From Desulfotignum sp. (GTDB taxonomy: Bacteria > Desulfobacterota > Desulfobacteria > Desulfobacterales > Desulfobacteraceae), in the NCBI GenBank assembly GCA_018399285.1, contig JAGYOW010000010.1, forward strand, positions 1 through 64,000: a DNA stretch of 64,000 bases. Direction: 5' to 3'. The notes beneath the pieces are model-generated. The model was not told the origin of the DNA. It saw only the letters and a program-made list of their open reading frames with translations, and made no database searches. Of this stretch, positions 18,133-29,100 are shown in pieces (within the stretch, counting starts at the first letter, position 1; each line of letters begins with the position of its first letter). The position numbers were made by a program, and so were the translations under genes.

Positions 18133-21100
18133 TTACTTCCCGCGGGTTACAGGCGTGTCATGGGGAGTGACCTGGCCGGTTCCCAGCATGGTGATGTCCT
18201 TGACCACCACATACAGGGCCGGGACAAACACCAGGGTGAGGACCGTGGCGGCCCCTAAACCGAAGCTGATGCTGACGGCCATGGGGATGAGAAACCGGGC
18301 CTGGAAACTGGTTTCCGTCATGAGCGGGGCCAGGCCGGCCACCGTGGTCACCGAGGTCAACAGGACCGGCCGGAACCGGTTGCGCCCGGCTTGGGTCAAG
18401 GCATCGAACACGGTTTCGCCGCTCCGGACTCTGGCATTGATGAAATCGATCAGGATCAATGAATCGTTGACCACAATGCCGGACAGGGCCACGATCCCGA
18501 AAATGGAGATCATGGTGATATCCATGCCCATGATGAAGTGCCCCGAAATGGCCCCGACCAGGCCAAAGGGAATGGCACACATGATGATCACGGGCTGGAG
18601 ATAGGATCTGAACTGGCTGGCCAGCAGCAGAAAAATCACCATGGCCGCCAGGGCAAACCCTTTTATCAGGCTTTCCATGGATTCCTGGCTCCGCTGGGCC
18701 TGGCCTTCCAGGTCATAGGAAACGCCGGGATATTTTCGGGCCAGTTCAGCCAGATAACCGCCTTTCAGGTCCTGGACGATTTTTTGGGCATTGGCCTTGT
18801 CTTCATCGAGGTCGGACGTCACGGTGATGACCCGGCGGCGGTCCACCCGCTGGATGGTCGAGTATCCCCGCGCCGTGGTGATGCCGGCCACCTGGTTCAG
18901 CGGAATTTCCCGGTGGTCCCGGGTCCGGATTCTCAAGTCGTCGATACTGGCCTCGGTGCTGCGTTCCGGCTCTGAATACCGCACCATGACCTTGATGTCA
19001 TTTTTTCCCCGCTGTATCTGGAGGACTTCGTCCCCGTAATAGGCCTGCCGGATCTGGGTGGCGATATCCGCCATGGTCACACCCAAAGCTTCTGCGCCGG
19101 GTTTGATGACCATCTGCTTTTCCATCTTCCCGGGCCTGAAATCGTCCGTGATGTCAAAGGTCCCCGGATAGGTGGCGATTTCCGCCTTGAGGTCCTTGAC
19201 CGCTGCCGCAAGCATCTCAAGGTCGTCTCCCTTCAACCGGATCTCGATGGGACTGCCGCCCGGGCCGCCGCCGATAATGGTATAGGTGAGCTGCTCGGTT
19301 CCCAGGATATCGCCGGTCAACTCCCGCCACATGGCCGTGATTTCAGGTGCAGGTATCTCCGGCCGCATGGCTGATGGCTGCACCTCGATCCAGACCTCAC
19401 CGCAGTGCCCGCCGTACACACCGGGTTTCCAGTCCCGCCGGGGAATCACACCGACCATGGAAAAAATATTGACGACCAGGTCCTGGCCGCCCCGGACCCG
19501 GTCCCTGAAATGATCATTCAGGGCAAAGGCCCCTTTTTCAATCTGCTGGATCGTCTTTTCCGTGGTGTCAAAGGGGGTGCCCAGCGGATAAATGGTTTCA
19601 CAGATCATCCAGTTGGAATCGTTCTTGGGAAAAAAGGTATACGGCACATGGCCCCCGGCGATCAGCCCCAAACTGACAATGAGGCATCCCACACCCAGGG
19701 CCACCGTGAAATACCGGTTTTCAACGCAGTACCGCAATACCGGCAGATAAAGGCGCTGAATCACCCGGTTCAGCGCTTTTTCCACCCGCAGCCGCAGCCA
19801 GGCATGCCCGTCTGACAGGTCTTTTCTGACCCATTCAAACCAGAAAAACAGCAGCCCGTACCACCGGGGCCGGAACGGGCGCCGGGGTGTCAGGGTCCCG
19901 GCCAGGTGGGCCGGCAGAATCAGGAACGCCTCAACCAGGGAAAGAGCCAGAATACAGATCACAACCTTTGGCATCACGGAAATGAATTTGCCCATGATCC
20001 CCTCGATGAACAAAAGCGGGGCAAACGCCACGATGGTGGTGGTGACCGCCATGACCACGGGTCCCCCGACCTGATCCATGGCGGCCAGGACCGCCTCTTT
20101 GGGAGGTTTGCCTTCGGAATAATGGGTATAGACGTTCTCCCCCACAATGATGGCATCGTCCACCAGGATGCCTAAGGTCATGATAAACCCGAACAAAGAG
20201 AGCATGTTCACGGATGCCCCCAGGTACTCGAGCACCAGAAACGCCCCCATAAAGGTGATGGGGATGCCCGATGCCACCCAGAACGCCAGCCCCAGGTCCA
20301 AAAACAGCGCCAGCACGACAAACACCAGAATAATACCCTGGATGCCGTTTTTCAGCAGCAGATCGATCCGGTCCTGGACCATGTCGGCCATGTTATACCA
20401 GTGGCCCAGTTTCACGCCTTGGTGCAGAGAACCGCGGCGGTCCGCAAGATAGGAGAGCACCTGTTGTGAGATGGCGATGGTGTCCTGGCTGTCCGTCCTT
20501 TCGACCAGCACCAGTGCAGCCGGCTGCCCGTTGAATCGGGGCTTGACATCCGTGTCTTCAAACCCGTCTTTCACCTGGGCCACATCCCCCAGCCGGATGG
20601 TGGTGCCGTCCGGCCTTGTCAATAGAGGAATCTGCGCGTACTCTTCCCCGACATATTTTTTCCCCTTGGCCCGGACCAGGAACTCCCCGCCCGGGGTCTT
20701 GATTTTTCCGCCGGGCAGCTCAAGGCTTCCAGTCCGGACCACTGCCGCCACCTGGTCAAAGGACAGGTGGTAGGCCCGCAGGCTTTCCTCTGATATTTCC
20801 ACAGAAATTTCAAACTCCCGGACCCCCACCAGGGAGGCCAGGGAGATGACGTCGGTCTCCACCAGATCATCCCGGATCTGTTCCGCCGTATCCCGCAGCA
20901 CCCGCTCGTCCACATCCCCGTAAACCGCCACATAGATGGCCGGTTGATTGTTCTTGATCTCCGTGATCACCGGGTCTTCTGCCTCTTCCGGAAACGTGTC
21001 GATCAGGTCGATTTCGGTTCTGACCTCGTCCAGTTTTTCATTGATGTCCGTGCCGCCCACAAGTTCGATGATCACGGACCCATTGCCTTCAATGGCACTG

Positions 21101-21348
21101 GCATACATGGTTTTGACATCTTCCAGGCTCTTGAGCTGCTCTTCGATCCGGATGCAGATGCCCTCTTCCACCTCTTCCGGGGAAGCCCCGGGATAGGGGA
21201 CGGAAATATGGATCATGTCCATTGAAAACTGCGGAAACATCTCGCGTTTCATGGTCATGGCCGTATAAAGCCCGGCAACGATCAGAAACACCATGATCAG
21301 GTTGACACTGACCCGGTGTTCCACGGACCATCTGCCCAGGGCTTTCAT
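18133..21348 (-). CDS. RND efflux pump inner-membrane subunit (AcrB/HAE1-type)
   Basis: A 1071-aa proton-driven exporter of the resistance-nodulation-division family. It starts WSVEHRVSVNLIMVFLIVAGL as the first membrane helix, followed by the PYPGASPEEVEEGI porter motif. The central helices include GFIMTLGILVDDAIIVGENVY, with the proton-relay Asp pair in LVDDAIIV. The C-terminal half repeats the layout with GIVALSGIVVNDSLILIDF. Length is normal for the family. The ATG overlaps the stop of the upstream adaptor gene (ATGA), as expected of an adaptor-pump operon. No outer-membrane TolC-type gene is in the window. The substrate is unknown. Confidence 0.92.
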   Translation of the reverse strand: MKALGRWSVEHRVSVNLIMVFLIVAGLYTAMTMKREMFPQFSMDMIHISVPYPGASPEEVEEGICIRIEEQLKSLEDVKTMYASAIEGNGSVIIELVGGTDINEKLDEVRTEIDLIDTFPEEAEDPVITEIKNNQPAIYVAVYGDVDERVLRDTAEQIRDDLVETDVISLASLVGVREFEISVEISEESLRAYHLSFDQVAAVVRTGSLELPGGKIKTPGGEFLVRAKGKKYVGEEYAQIPLLTRPDGTTIRLGDVAQVKDGFEDTDVKPRFNGQPAALVLVERTDSQDTIAISQQVLSYLADRRGSLHQGVKLGHWYNMADMVQDRIDLLLKNGIQGIILVFVVLALFLDLGLAFWVASGIPITFMGAFLVLEYLGASVNMLSLFGFIMTLGILVDDAIIVGENVYTHYSEGKPPKEAVLAAMDQVGGPVVMAVTTTIVAFAPLLFIEGIMGKFISVMPKVVICILALSLVEAFLILPAHLAGTLTPRRPFRPRWYGLLFFWFEWVRKDLSDGHAWLRLRVEKALNRVIQRLYLPVLRYCVENRYFTVALGVGCLIVSLGLIAGGHVPYTFFPKNDSNWMICETIYPLGTPFDTTEKTIQQIEKGAFALNDHFRDRVRGGQDLVVNIFSMVGVIPRRDWKPGVYGGHCGEVWIEVQPSAMRPEIPAPEITAMWRELTGDILGTEQLTYTIIGGGPGGSPIEIRLKGDDLEMLAAAVKDLKAEIATYPGTFDITDDFRPGKMEKQMVIKPGAEALGVTMADIATQIRQAYYGDEVLQIQRGKNDIKVMVRYSEPERSTEASIDDLRIRTRDHREIPLNQVAGITTARGYSTIQRVDRRRVITVTSDLDEDKANAQKIVQDLKGGYLAELARKYPGVSYDLEGQAQRSQESMESLIKGFALAAMVIFLLLASQFRSYLQPVIIMCAIPFGLVGAISGHFIMGMDITMISIFGIVALSGIVVNDSLILIDFINARVRSGETVFDALTQAGRNRFRPVLLTSVTTVAGLAPLMTETSFQARFLIPMAVSISFGLGAATVLTLVFVPALYVVVKDITMLGTGQVTPHDTPVTRGK

Positions 21349-22617
21349 GGGGTGTCTTCCTGATGATCCGCCGGTTTGACCGTGACTGCCATGCCGTCAT
21401 AGGCCCCGGGCAGCGGCGACGACACCACATGATCCCCGGGCGCGAGTCCGGATTCGACAAACACCTGGTCATTGAATTTGCGCAGCACAGAGACCTGCCG
21501 GATCTCCAGCCGCCCGTCTTTGACCAAATACACCCGGTTGCCTGTGTGCACCAGGTGCCTGGGCAGAACATGAATGTCATCAAAACGTTTCCCTTGTATC
21601 CGGCACTGCACAAAAGCACCGGGTTTCAGGGTATCCAATGGGTTGCCGCTGTCCGGCCCTGGATCGGGCAGAATCTCCAGGGTTATGGGAAGGGTCCGGG
21701 TTTGATCGTCGATTTCCGCCTTGATCCGGGCCACCCGGGCCGGCCAGCTCCGGGTTTCCTCTGATGCGGCATTGGCCATACGGACCTGCGCTTCCGGCAG
21801 CTGGCCCCTGTCAAACAGCGGCTGGATCCATCGGAGTTCCGCCAGAGGGATCCGGACATCCACATCCAGGGCTCCGGCCCTGTATACACGGCCCAGGATC
21901 TGGCCGGGATTCACATAATCCCCCTGCTCCACCAGACGCGACTGCACAAACCCGGCAAAAGGGGCCGGAATCCGGATTTTTCAAGGACCAGGTCCACCTT
22001 TCCCACATCGTTTCGGGCCAGGGCCAGCGCTCTGTTTCTGAGCCATGAGGGGCCGGCCTAGCTCATGCGGTTGCGGGTGGTCTGGACTTGGATTTGGCCG
22101 CCAGGTACTGCTGCTGCGCCTTGTCCAGACTGGTTTTTGAGGCAAATTCCCGCTGATTCAACGCCTTGAGCCGCTCCACCTCTTTGGCCGCCAGGTCCAT
22201 ATTGACTCCGGCCAGGATAAGATCTGAAGACAGATTTTCAGTCCCGGGCCAGATAGTCGATCTCCGCCTCTGCCTGGACCACCCGGGCTTTTGCCGCAGC
22301 CCGGTCCAGGATGGCTGCGCGCCGTCGATTTCAATGATGACCTGGTCTTTTTCAATCTTTTGCCTTCCCGGAATGCCGGGTCCATCCTTTCAATCCGGCC
22401 GGCCACTTCAGCCGCCACTTTGACGCTGTTCCGGGGGCCACGGTGCCGAACGCCGCCACCACCATCTGCCGGGTTTCCGGGCGCATTTCGATCACGCGAA
22501 CCCCGGGAGGGAGCGGTTCGACGGGCTGTCTGTCAGGCGTTTCCCAGGCTGTACAGCCAGAAGCCCAGCGGATGCTGCTGCCAGAACGATAACAACCCGG
22601 ACGTAACCGGATGACAA
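21345..22617 (-). CDS. RND periplasmic adaptor (HlyD/MFP family), interrupted by frameshifts
   Basis: The C-terminal 200 residues are open at 21345-21947 and contain typical adaptor barrel and membrane-proximal segments (DYVNPGQILGRVYRAG, GAFVQCRIQGKRFDDIHVLPRHLVH, FVESGLAPGDHVVSSPLPGA). Upstream, the earlier parts lie in other frames: a hydrophobic N-terminus RVVIVLAAASAGLLAV, then ETRQMVVAAFGTVAPG, then KVAAEVAGRIERMDPAFREGK, then a helical hairpin with AKEVERLKALNQREFASKTSLDKAQ. Order and total length (about 420 aa) fit one intact adaptor broken by several single-base shifts. The protein would bridge the pump encoded at 18133 to an outer-membrane channel. Sequencing error and true inactivation cannot be separated from this sequence alone; the exact start is uncertain. 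Confidence 0.7.
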
Positions 22618-22648
22618 TAGATACTATGACCGTTTTCTCCTTGTCCGC

Positions 22649-24055
22649 CTATTCCGGCTGCATGGGGATGTTCCATTTTTTCATGTATTTCCAGATGGAT
22701 GCCCGGCTCAATCCGGTCTGCCGCTGCTTCGCCTTGTTCCATCCGGCCGCATGCAGGATGGCCACCAGGCGTTCCCTGGTCAATCGGTGTCCGGTCCGGG
22801 GCACGGACACGGCCGGGGGACTGACGGCAGCGGGGCGTCACATCCAAGGACCCGGCATTCCCGTGCCTGATTTCCAGGGGCAGGTCCTCGATAACGATTT
22901 CCCCGGCCCGTGCACAGCACAAACGCATGTTCAACGGCATTGGCCAGCTCACGGATATTGCCCGGCCAGCGATAATCCACTGACCGCCTGCATGGCCTGT
23001 TTTGTCATGCCGGTGACGGCTTTACCGGACGTCTTGTCGTTCAGATCGATAAAATGACGGATCAGCAGGGAATGTCTTCTTGCGTTCCGCAGCGGCGGCA
23101 GAAAAATGGGGAACACTTTGAGCCGATAATAAAGGTCTTCCCGGAATGTTCCTGCATCCACCAGGATTTGGTGCTTTGTTAGGGCGGTGATCACCCGGAT
23201 ATCCACTTTGCGTTTCCGGGAGTCGCCCACCCGTTCGATCTCTTTTTCCTGGAGCACCCGGAGCAGTTTCACCTGGATGTACGGGGAGATCTCCCCGATT
23301 TCATCCAGAAAAACAGTGCCCCCGTCCGCCTGCTCAAACCGGCCGATCCGGTCCCGGCCGGCCCCGGTGAACGCCCCTTTGACATGGCCGAACAGTTCGC
23401 TTTCCAGCAGGGATTCAGACAGCGCGCTGCAGTTGACCGTGACCATGGCCTGGTCCCGCCTTTCCCCGATGGAGTGAATGGCACCGGCCACCAGTTCTTT
23501 GCCCGTGCCGCTTTCCCCCTGGATCAGGATAGAGGTGTCGCTGGCGGCCGAGGCTTTGATAAAGGAAAATACGTTCTGCATGACCCGGCTTTTGGCAATG
23601 ATCCCTCCCAGCCGATTGAGTTCGCCTAAGCGCCGGGTGGCTTCCTCCATCTTCAGTCGGGTTTTTTTCAGCTCGGTCAGATCCGTGACGGTTTCAACAA
23701 TCCCGATGATTTCCCCCCGGGTGTCTTTAATGACCCGGGCGTTTTTGGTGATGGAAAGGGTATGTCCAAGCTTGTGGGTGATCAGGCATTCTGCGGGCAC
23801 CACCTTGCCGGTTTTCAGAATCCCGCAGTCTGTGATGCCCGAGGGACGGTCCCGGCCGAAACACTGGTTGAATTTCAGAATGCGGCAATGCTTTCCTTTG
23901 ATCTCTTGGAATGCATACCCGGTTATGGCTTCCATGGCCGGGTTCCAGGCCACGATCCGGCCATGGGGGTCCAGCACGAAAACGCCGTCTCCGATGGCTT
24001 CCAGCAGCAGTTTGACCAGTTCGTTTTCCTGAATTTCCTGGTGGATATGTTTCAT
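22649..24055 (-). CDS. sigma-54-dependent PAS-AAA-Fis transcriptional activator, frameshifted in its last third
   Basis: A PAS sensor domain (about 10-125 from the ATG at 24055: DGVFVLDPHGRIVAWNPAM) is followed by the sigma-54 AAA+ domain. Walker A is GESGTGKE, the sigma-54 contact loop is GAFTGA, Walker B is GGTVFLDEIG, and FREDLYYRL follows. The open frame ends at 22949. The expected continuation YRWPGNIRELANAVEHA is in another frame at about 22980, and the Fis-type helix-turn-helix (KQRQTGLSRASIWKYMKKW) ends at a stop at 22649. At least two frame changes are therefore present. I take ATG 24055 as start because the longer version would run through the 13-bp inverted repeat at 24086-24117. 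The PAS domain suggests a small-molecule or redox signal. Its likely target is the divergent sigma-54 promoter at 24253. Confidence 0.8.
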
Positions 24056-24085
24056 GGGCTGATCATCCGGTTTCTGATTAAGGGT

Positions 24086-24117
24086 GTCAAGTGGCGCCAC
24101 CATCGGCGCCACTTGAC
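24086..24117. promoter_or_regulatory. perfect 13-bp inverted repeat, candidate activator-binding site
   Basis: The arms GTCAAGTGGCGCC and GGCGCCACTTGAC are separated by six bases. It lies just upstream of the PAS/sigma-54 activator gene and about 140 bp ahead of the divergent sigma-54 promoter at 24253, the usual place for an enhancer bound by a Fis-type helix-turn-helix dimer. It has no T-run, so it is unlikely to be a terminator. Confidence 0.6.
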
Positions 24118-24252
24118 GGTTGACCCATTATAAGTAACGGTTGTTCAGATGTCAATTTTTAACAATTACCATGGGCAGATGTGACGATATAAAATAAATT
24201 ATATCTTAATATCAGATATTTATGATATGTTTATCAGCAGTTCCCTTCTTTG

Positions 24253-24268
24253 TGGCATGCTTGTTGTA
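24253..24268 (+). promoter_or_regulatory. sigma-54 (-24/-12) promoter for the DUF4242 gene
   Basis: TGGCAT, five bases, then TTGTA fits the sigma-54 pattern TGGCAC-N5-TTGCW with exact spacing and two mismatches. It lies 63 bases before the DUF4242 ATG and is preceded by AT-rich sequence and the inverted repeat at 24086. Confidence 0.65.
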
Positions 24269-24330
24269 GTATTGATTGTCAACGTCGATGAACAACACCC
24301 GACCAAAACCCAAAACACAGGAGAGCAGCC

Positions 24331-24645
24331 ATGAGTAAATTAAACAAATACATGATGGTTCACAACAACCCGGGCATCAACTGCGAGGAAGTTCAGGCAA
24401 ACTGGCGGAAACTGGCGGCCGTGGAAAGCGCCACCTGGGTCCGGACCTATTACAATGATGAAAAAGGGGTCCGCTACTGCCTCTGGCTGGCCCCTTCCGA
24501 AGAAGACCTGAAAGACATCTTCACGGAAATCGGCATCAGCTGGGAGTCCATTGTGCCGGTGGAAGAAACCGTCCCTGATCTCTGGGGCGAAAAATGGAAT
24601 GAACACCTGGAAAAAGATGTGGCCGCCGATACACTGGGCAACTGA
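24331..24645 (+). CDS. DUF4242-like small cytoplasmic protein
   Basis: A 104-aa protein with a ferredoxin-like alpha/beta fold order. NCEEVQANWRKLAAVESATWVRTYYND is followed by YCLWLAPSEEDLKDIF and the strand SIVPVEETVPDLW, which is the core of DUF4242. Some relatives bind nickel or other metals, but the conserved His ligands are not evident here, so no activity is assigned. A good AGGAG precedes the ATG. Its sigma-54 promoter and the divergent PAS/sigma-54 activator point to tight conditional expression, and a terminator follows at once, so it is a single-gene transcript. Confidence 0.7.
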   Translation: MSKLNKYMMVHNNPGINCEEVQANWRKLAAVESATWVRTYYNDEKGVRYCLWLAPSEEDLKDIFTEIGISWESIVPVEETVPDLWGEKWNEHLEKDVAADTLGN

Positions 24646-24657
24646 AAACCGCCACTT

Positions 24658-24693
24658 GGGGTGCCGGCAGGATGATCCGGCACCCCCGCATTT
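24658..24693 (+). terminator. rho-independent terminator after the DUF4242 gene
   Basis: A ten-base perfect stem GGGGTGCCGG / CCGGCACCCC with a nine-base loop is followed within four bases by a run of five T on the plus strand. It lies between convergent genes. Confidence 0.8.
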
Positions 24694-24707
24694 TTCTACC
24701 GGCGGAT

Positions 24708-25601
24708 TCACCGCCCGGTCAGGGGCCGGCCCAGACTGTAAATTTCTGCACAGGTATCAAACTCCCGAACCTGATCGATGGCACAGATCTCATGGAACCG
24801 GTCCCGGATCTCTTCCGCTGCAATGTCCCGCCGGGTATCGCCGATGCACACCCCTTTGCCCGATACCATGGCGGACCGGGCAAACCAGCCTGCACTCATG
24901 GTGAACACCCTGCCGGACACCCGGTTGTGCCGGGAACACAGATACACCACCAGAGGCACGTTGAACCCGGGCTTGATCCGGCGGGCCACATCGTCCGGGA
25001 ACACCCCGTCTGTCATGCCGGTGTCCGCATTGGGCGCCACGGTGTTCACAAGGATGCCGTAGCGGTTCACCTCCAGCTTCAGGGTATTCATCAGCCCGAT
25101 GATGCCCATTTTGGCAGCCCCATAATTGGACTGGCCGAAATTGCCGTACATCCCGGAGGTGGAGGCGGTGAACACCACCCGCCCATACTGCTGCTGCTTC
25201 ATCTGCTGCAGTGCCGGCTGGGTCACACAGAACGCGCCTTTCAGATGCACGTTGATCACCTCGTCCCACTCTGGTTCCGTCATCTTCATAAAGGTCCGGT
25301 CCCGCAGGATCCCGGCATTGTTCACCAGGATATCCAGCCCACCGAACCGGTCCACGGCTGCCTGAACCATCTGCCGCCCGCCCGAAAGAGTCGCCACAGA
25401 ATCATGACTGGCCACGGCCTGCCCCCCGGCTGCCCGGATCTCATCCTTCACAGCATCGGCACAAAACCGCCCGTCCCGGGTCCGGCCGATATCATTGACC
25501 ACCACGTTTGCCCCCCGCCGGGCCAGTTCCAGGGCATAGGCCCGGCCGATGCCGGCACCCGCACCGGTCACCAGGGCGGTCCGGCCTTGAAAATCGATCA
25601 T
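24708..25601 (-). CDS. short-chain dehydrogenase, MFE-2/FabG-like (3-hydroxyacyl-CoA type)
   Basis: A 297-aa cytoplasmic oxidoreductase. The NAD(P) motif is TGAGAGIGRAYA near 12, NNAG near 92 (LVNNAGILRD), and the catalytic Ser-Tyr-Lys is seen as TASTSGMYGNFGQSNYGAAK. The phrase NVVVNDIGRTRDG is close to the dehydrogenase domain of peroxisomal multifunctional enzyme type 2, which oxidises (3R)-hydroxyacyl-CoA, so a role in acyl-CoA metabolism is plausible. The C-terminal extension of about 50 residues after the usual SDR end fits that group. It is transcribed alone, convergent with the DUF4242 gene. Confidence 0.85.
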   Translation of the reverse strand: MIDFQGRTALVTGAGAGIGRAYALELARRGANVVVNDIGRTRDGRFCADAVKDEIRAAGGQAVASHDSVATLSGGRQMVQAAVDRFGGLDILVNNAGILRDRTFMKMTEPEWDEVINVHLKGAFCVTQPALQQMKQQQYGRVVFTASTSGMYGNFGQSNYGAAKMGIIGLMNTLKLEVNRYGILVNTVAPNADTGMTDGVFPDDVARRIKPGFNVPLVVYLCSRHNRVSGRVFTMSAGWFARSAMVSGKGVCIGDTRRDIAAEEIRDRFHEICAIDQVREFDTCAEIYSLGRPLTGR

Positions 25602-25725
25602 CCTTTTACTCCTGTTTAAAAATATTTCATGGCAATTCTTTTATGTTGTATTACATTTTTCTTAAACGGGCAATCACGGTACCCATGCCGCAGTCCCGAA
25701 ACCCTATGCTCAAAGGAGGCCTGAC

Positions 25726-26025
25726 ATGGCTCAGATTCATATCAATCCGGAAAACCAGACCCCGGAAACCATCCATATGACCATCACAGAAGATACCTTC
25801 AATTTTTCATCCGCCAAGCAGATGGCCAAAGACATGGCTTTTGAAAAATGCGATGCCCCCATGATCCTGTCATGGAAAAACAGCAAAACCGGCGAATCCT
25901 ATCCTGATTATGAATGCGGGGTGTCGGACCGCCCCTTCTGGATCCGTTACGCCGAAGGCAGAGGCGCCAACCTGACCATTGATTTCAATGACGGCGAATA
26001 TGTGTTCATGATCCTTAAAATGTAA
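25726..26025 (+). CDS. small conserved protein, AF1514/DUF5619-like
   Basis: A 99-aa cytoplasmic protein behind a strong AAGGAGG site. The pattern FNFSSAKQMAKDMAFEKCDAPMILSWKN, then a YECGVSDRPFW strand, then IDFNDGEYVFMI resembles a small family known from Archaeoglobus (AF1514) and sulfate reducers. I recall the family only vaguely and know no function. The gene stands alone between the SDR and the hybrid kinase. Confidence 0.5.
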   Translation: MAQIHINPENQTPETIHMTITEDTFNFSSAKQMAKDMAFEKCDAPMILSWKNSKTGESYPDYECGVSDRPFWIRYAEGRGANLTIDFNDGEYVFMILKM

Positions 26026-26181
26026 TAGCAACCGGCGTCCTCCAACATGTCAGTCCTTTTTAAAGGCATCTGACAAGTCAATTGACATTACCTATCACCA
26101 GCAGTACCCTGTCTGATAGCTTGAGCCGGAAATTTTCATCTTGTTTGTCAACCAAGGGGGATCATAGGCGGGAAAAACGTC

Positions 26182-29100
26182 ATGACAGAAAGACACCACA
26201 TAAAAACAGTATATTGTATCTTGTGGATTGCAGCCGCTCTTATCGGGGCTGGTTTCATTTCCCCATATTCTAATCCTGTTTTTGCCGGCGAAGCCGATAC
26301 GGCCGCCAGGCAAACGATCCGGTCAGGAGGGGAAGTCGACTATCCCCCTTTCAGTTTTGTTGACGAACATGGAAAAGCAAATGGTTTCTCCGTTGAATTG
26401 ATGCGGGCGGCACTGGCCGCCATGGGGCGGGATGTCACCTTTCGCACAGGAACATGGGCAGACGTCCGCACCTGGCTGGAACACGCTGAAATCGATGCAC
26501 TTCCCCTGGTCGGCCGCACGCCTGAGCGGGAAGCATTGTTTGATTTCACAGTGCCGTACATGTCTTTGCACGGGGCGATCGTGGTACGTGGTGATGAAAC
26601 CGGCATCCGGGATCTTTCTGATTTGCGCGGGCGCAGTGTCGCTGTGATGAAAGGAGATAACGCCGAAGAATTCTTAAAACGAAAGGATCGGGGGCTTGAG
26701 ATTCATACCGCCCCCACGTTTGAAATCGCCCTGCAGGAACTGTCCGAAGGCCGGCATGACGCCGTGGTGGCCCAGCGACTGGTGGCGCTGCGCCTGATAC
26801 AGAAAACCGGGCTCACGAACCTGCACGTCATAGACCGGCCGATCAAGGGGTTCAAGCAGGATTTTTGTTTCGCCGTCCATGAAGGCGACCGTGACACCCT
26901 TGCGCTGCTCAATGAGGGACTGGCCATCGTGATGGCGGACGGCACGTATCGTCACCTTCATTCCAGGTGGTTTGCCGCCATGCAGCTGCCTTCGGATCGA
27001 CCCATCATTGTCGGAGGGGACCGGAACTTTCCGCCCTATGAATTTTTGGATGAAAACGGTCAGCCTGCGGGATACAACGTGGATCTGACACGGGCCATTG
27101 CCAATGAAATGGGCCTGAATATCGACATCCAGCTCGGCTGGTGGACAGAACGGCTCGATGCGCTGGAAAAAGGCAGAATCGATGTGATGCAGGGCATGTT
27201 TTATTCGCCGGACCGGGATCTGACATTCGACTTTTCCCAGCCCCACGCCGTCAGTCACTATGTGGCGGTCGTGAGAAACGGCGAGGGTCCGGCACCGGAA
27301 TCAGTCAAGGATCTTTTTGGAAAACGCATCGTTGTCGAGCAAGGCGATATTCTGCATGATTTTGTCATCGAAAACGACCTGGACAACCAGGTGGTTGCCG
27401 TGTCTGATCAGGAAACAGCGCTGCGCGAATTAAGGGAGGGCAGACACGACTGTGCACTCGTGTCTTTGATTACAGCCCATTACCTGACAAACAAACACGG
27501 CTGGTCAGATGTGGTCATTGGCAAAAAAACAATTATTGCAGCCGAGTACTGCTATGCCTCGGCCAAGGGCCGGAAAGCCTTGCTGGCCCAGTTCAGCGAA
27601 GGGCTGAAGGCGTTGGACAACACGGGTGAATACCGGCGAATCCATGACAAGTGGCTCCGCGTTTACCGGGACACGCCCACCTTATTGGCCGATGCGCTCC
27701 GGTACTCGGCAATCGTCATCATTCCGCTTCTGGTTATCATCCTGCTCGCTGTCACATGGTCGTGGCTGTTGCGCCGCCAGGTCGCTGAAAAAACCAAAGC
27801 CCTGCAGGAAAGCCTCGCCCGGTTCAAGTATATTTTCGAAGCCTCGAATGTCGGCAAATCGATCACTTTGCCCACTGGGGAAATCGATGCCAACAAAGCC
27901 TATGCCGATTTTCTGGGATATTCTCAGGATGAGCTGAAAGGCAAAAAATGGCAGGATCTCACCCCGGCTGAAGATATTGAAAAGACTGACAAGATAATCC
28001 GCCCGCTGCTGGCCGGAGAGAAGCGGGCGGATCGTTTCGAAAAACGCTATGTCCACAAAAACGGCACCCTCCTCTGGGCCGATGTCAGTGTCGCTATCTG
28101 GCGTGACGACAAAGGAAATCCGCTTTATTTCATAACAACGGTCGTTGATATCACTGAACGGAAAAACATCGAGGCTGAACATGAGAAGCTCCAGTCCCAG
28201 CTGCTCCAGGCACAGAAGATGGAATCCGTGGGCCGGCTGGCCGGGGGCGTGGCCCATGATTACAACAATATGCTGAGTGTCATCATCGGGTATGCACAAT
28301 TAGGTATTGATAAAATAGATCCTGAAGATGAACTGCGCGCTGATCTGCAGGAGATCCTGACAGCGGCGGAACGTTCCACGGATATCACCCGGCAGCTTCT
28401 GGCATTCGCCCGAAAGCAGACCATCGATCCGAAAGTGCTCGATCTCAATGAAACCGTGGAGAGCATGCTCAAGATGATCCGCCGTCTCATCGGCGAAGAT
28501 ATCGACCTTTCCTGGAAACCGAAACCCGGGGTGTGGCCGGTAAAAATCGATCCATCACAGCTGAACCAGATCCTTGTCAATCTGTGTGTCAACGCGCGGG
28601 ATGCCATCTCTGATGTAGGGAAAATCACCATTGAAACCGATAACGTCCGGTTTGATGACCTGTATTGTGCTGACCATGCCGGATTTATTCCGGGTGAATA
28701 TGTCCTTTTGGCCGTCAGCGATAACGGGCGCGGCATGGACAGGAAAACGATGGACAATATTTTCGAACCCTTTTACACGACCAAACCCATCGGCAAAGGC
28801 ACCGGGCTCGGGCTGTCGGTGATCTACGGCATTGTCAAGCAAAACAAAGGGTTTATCAATGTTTACAGCGAACCTGAAAAAGGGACCACCTTCCGGCTTT
28901 ATTTCTCACGTCATGCTGACGTCGTCCGGCGGATTGAAACAGATCCAGCCGAAGAAACTCCGGCCGGATCGGGTGAAACCGTGCTGATTGTTGAAGACGA
29001 AACTTCCATTTTAAAGCTTGCCAAAAGAATCCTCGAACAGTTGGATTACAACATCCTGACCGCGGAATCCCCTGGTGAGGCCGTCGCTTTGACAAACGAA

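Noticed and set aside
24086-24117. The inverted repeat as a transcription terminator
   Set aside because: There is no T-run on either side, and it lies between divergent promoters rather than after a gene.
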